Part shown: positions 62,561 to 64,000 of the stretch, piece by piece | Numbering within the stretch: the first letter of the stretch is position 1 | Layout of the letters: every line of letters starts with the position of its first letter | Assembly: GCA_963711065.1 (NCBI GenBank) | Contig: CAVQCO010000002.1 | Coordinates: 496,001-560,000, forward strand | DNA from: Bog-473 sp963711065 | GTDB lineage: Bacteria; Actinomycetota; Acidimicrobiia; Acidimicrobiales; RAAP-2 | Direction: 5' to 3' | DNA: 64,000 nt | Translations under genes and position numbers: made by a program | The notes under the pieces: model-generated | What the model was told of the DNA's origin: nothing | Databases searched by the model: none | What the model saw: the letters and a program-made list of their open reading frames with translations, nothing else

Positions 62561-64000
62561 ATGCCGAAAGCGCTGATCATCGGATCCGGTCCCGCGGCCG
62601 CGGGCGTCGCCATGGCGCTGGCCGCCGATCCGGCGCATCAGATCACCGTGATCGACGTCGGTGGCACGCTGGAACCGGAGCTGCGGACGACGTTGGACCG
62701 CCTCTCCGGCTCCGGGGAGGAGCTCTGGGCCAGGGCTGACGTCGACGAGATCAGCCACCAGCCCGTTCCGTTGCCCCGCGGGGTGCTCCCCCAGAAGCGG
62801 AGTTATGGCTCCGATTTTCCCTTCCGCGACCTCGGGCAACTGGAGGGGATCGAGGCGCTCGGACCGACGAACGCCTCGGTGGTCTCCGGCGCCTACGGGG
62901 GCTTCTCGAACATCTGGGGTGCCCAGATCATGCCGTTCTCGGAACGCACGTTCGACCGGTGGCCCGTCACTCGGGCGGACATGGAGCCCCACTACCGCAC
63001 CGCCCTGGGTGAGATGACCCTCGCGGGTGAGGACGACGACCTCGCCGAGACCTTTCCCCTCATGGCTCCGGCTCGACCGTTGCCCCCACCGGCCGACCGG
63101 ACCCATCGCGTCCTGGGTCGCTACCGGGCGCACCGGGCCCTGGTCCAGTCGCACGGCATCACGGTCGGCCGGGCCCGCCTGGCCTTCAGGGGCGAGGACT
63201 GCACGCGCTGTGGCCTGTGCATGACGGGCTGCCCGCATGAGCTCATCTACTCGAGCTCCCAGACGTTCGACCGTCTGCGGGCCGCAGGGCGCATCGGCTA
63301 TCGACCCGACCTGCTCGCCGTCCGCCTCGACGAGGTCGAGGGTCGACCTCGGGTGCTCGTCCGGAGCACGAGGACGGACGAGGTCGAACTGGTCGGAGCT
63401 GACCGTATCTTCGTGGCCTGCGGCGGGATCGGGACGACGCGGCTCGTGCTGGGCTCCCTCGGCCTCTTCGATCGGGTCGTCCACCTCCAGGAGTCCGTCC
63501 AGTTCGTGTTGCCCGCCCTCTCGATCCGCCCCGTTCCCGACCCCCGTCTGTCACGGAACTTCACCCTCAACCAGTTCAACCTGCTCTACGACGACACCGG
63601 CGAAGGCCTCGATCTGGGTCTGGTCCACTTCTACGAGTACAACCCGGCCTTCCTCGGCTCCATCCCCGGACCGATCAGGGGCCCGATCGCACGACCCGCC
63701 CTCACGGCGCTCCTGCGGCGGGTGTCGGTGGGTCTGGGCTACGTCCCCGGCTGGGCCTCCCCGAGGGTGAAGATCGTGGCGCACCCGGTCCCCGGCGGCA
63801 CGGACCGGTTGCCAATCCTGGAGATCGACCGGGAGCCCGGCGACGAAGGGCCGCCGATGCTGGGGCGCCTGGTGCGGTCGATGCTGCGGGTCGCTCCGGC
63901 GTTGGACCTGTGGCCCGTGGTCCCCAGGATCTCCGTCTCTGCCGCGGCGAAGAGCTATCACTTCGGCGCGAGCTTCCCCCATGCCCGGGAGAGGACGGCG
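62561..64000 (+). CDS. GMC-like FAD oxidoreductase with ferredoxin-type Cys motif, 3' end cut
   Basis: 480 codons visible, still open at the window end. The N-terminal FAD site is A-L-I-I-G-S-G-P-A-A-A-G-V-A-M-A-L. S-G-A-Y-G-G-F-S-N-I-W-G-A-Q near residue 108 matches the GMC flavin-binding segment. D-C-T-R-C-G-L-C-M-T-G-C-P-H near residue 210 has the C-x2-C-x2-C-x3-C-P spacing of a [4Fe-4S] cluster. F-V-A-C-G-G-I-G-T-T-R follows. Such Fe-S GMC relatives often sit with surface-glycan genes, and a glycosyltransferase lies divergently here. Substrate unknown. Confidence 0.85.
   Translation, partial: MPKALIIGSGPAAAGVAMALAADPAHQITVIDVGGTLEPELRTTLDRLSGSGEELWARADVDEISHQPVPLPRGVLPQKRSYGSDFPFRDLGQLEGIEALGPTNASVVSGAYGGFSNIWGAQIMPFSERTFDRWPVTRADMEPHYRTALGEMTLAGEDDDLAETFPLMAPARPLPPPADRTHRVLGRYRAHRALVQSHGITVGRARLAFRGEDCTRCGLCMTGCPHELIYSSSQTFDRLRAAGRIGYRPDLLAVRLDEVEGRPRVLVRSTRTDEVELVGADRIFVACGGIGTTRLVLGSLGLFDRVVHLQESVQFVLPALSIRPVPDPRLSRNFTLNQFNLLYDDTGEGLDLGLVHFYEYNPAFLGSIPGPIRGPIARPALTALLRRVSVGLGYVPGWASPRVKIVAHPVPGGTDRLPILEIDREPGDEGPPMLGRLVRSMLRVAPALDLWPVVPRISVSAAAKSYHFGASFPHARERTA

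Overview
The window is about 70% G+C and codes actinobacterium-style: GTG and TTG starts are common, gene junctions often overlap as ATGA or GTGA, and there is a mycothiol-dependent-isomerase-type protein. The secreted protein at 16914-19001 ends in DGGVF..GSMGG repeats, which I associate with Acidimicrobiia, so an Acidimicrobiia chromosome or metagenome bin is the best guess (inference). No rRNA, tRNA or CRISPR array was recognised.

Layout. 1-5.4 kb: an accessory stretch with visibly lower G+C, holding the end of an IS110-family element, small orphan genes, a TetR regulator, a perfect 16-bp-arm palindrome and a lipoprotein. 5.5-10.1 kb: a secreted phosphoesterase operon preceded by a tandem 11-bp array resembling an actinobacterial PHO box. 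10.3-15.6 kb: MarR regulator plus DHA2-type efflux pump, then envelope proteins (phosphodiester glycosidase, CapA-like, lipoprotein). 15.6-25.1 kb: CoA transferase, a two-part repeat protein, SDR, sulfotransferase, DUF1214 protein, antiporter, sulfatase. 25.3-29.4 kb: a hopanoid-associated aminotransferase/epimerase pair and ettA. 29.4-37.3 kb: NRDE protein, methyltransferase, AsnC regulator, seven-module lipoprotein, S1P-lyase-like decarboxylase, SulP transporter, EEP-family enzyme. 37.4-42 kb: a six-gene operon (aminotransferase, PhzF, NUDIX, zinc ribbon, histidine phosphatase, DUF2889). 42-52.4 kb: TetR, beta-helix lipoprotein, a thiolase-cydD-cydC operon, dienelactone hydrolase, amine oxidase with a divergent TetR. 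52.5-60.5 kb: secreted protein, two-component system, cyclic-nucleotide-binding protein, and SDR/CMD/epimerase metabolism. 60.7-64 kb: small zinc-ribbon protein, polyprenyl-type glycosyltransferase and a GMC-like flavoprotein with a ferredoxin-like cysteine motif that runs off the end.

Two patterns cut across the window. First, many start codons lie 6-8 nt after a TANNNT box, which points to leaderless transcription and helps fix starts. Second, six genes read cleanly only if one base is added to or removed from a G or C run. This looks like residual homopolymer error in the assembly rather than real gene decay, and it creates a false transporter-glycosidase fusion at 10831-13632.
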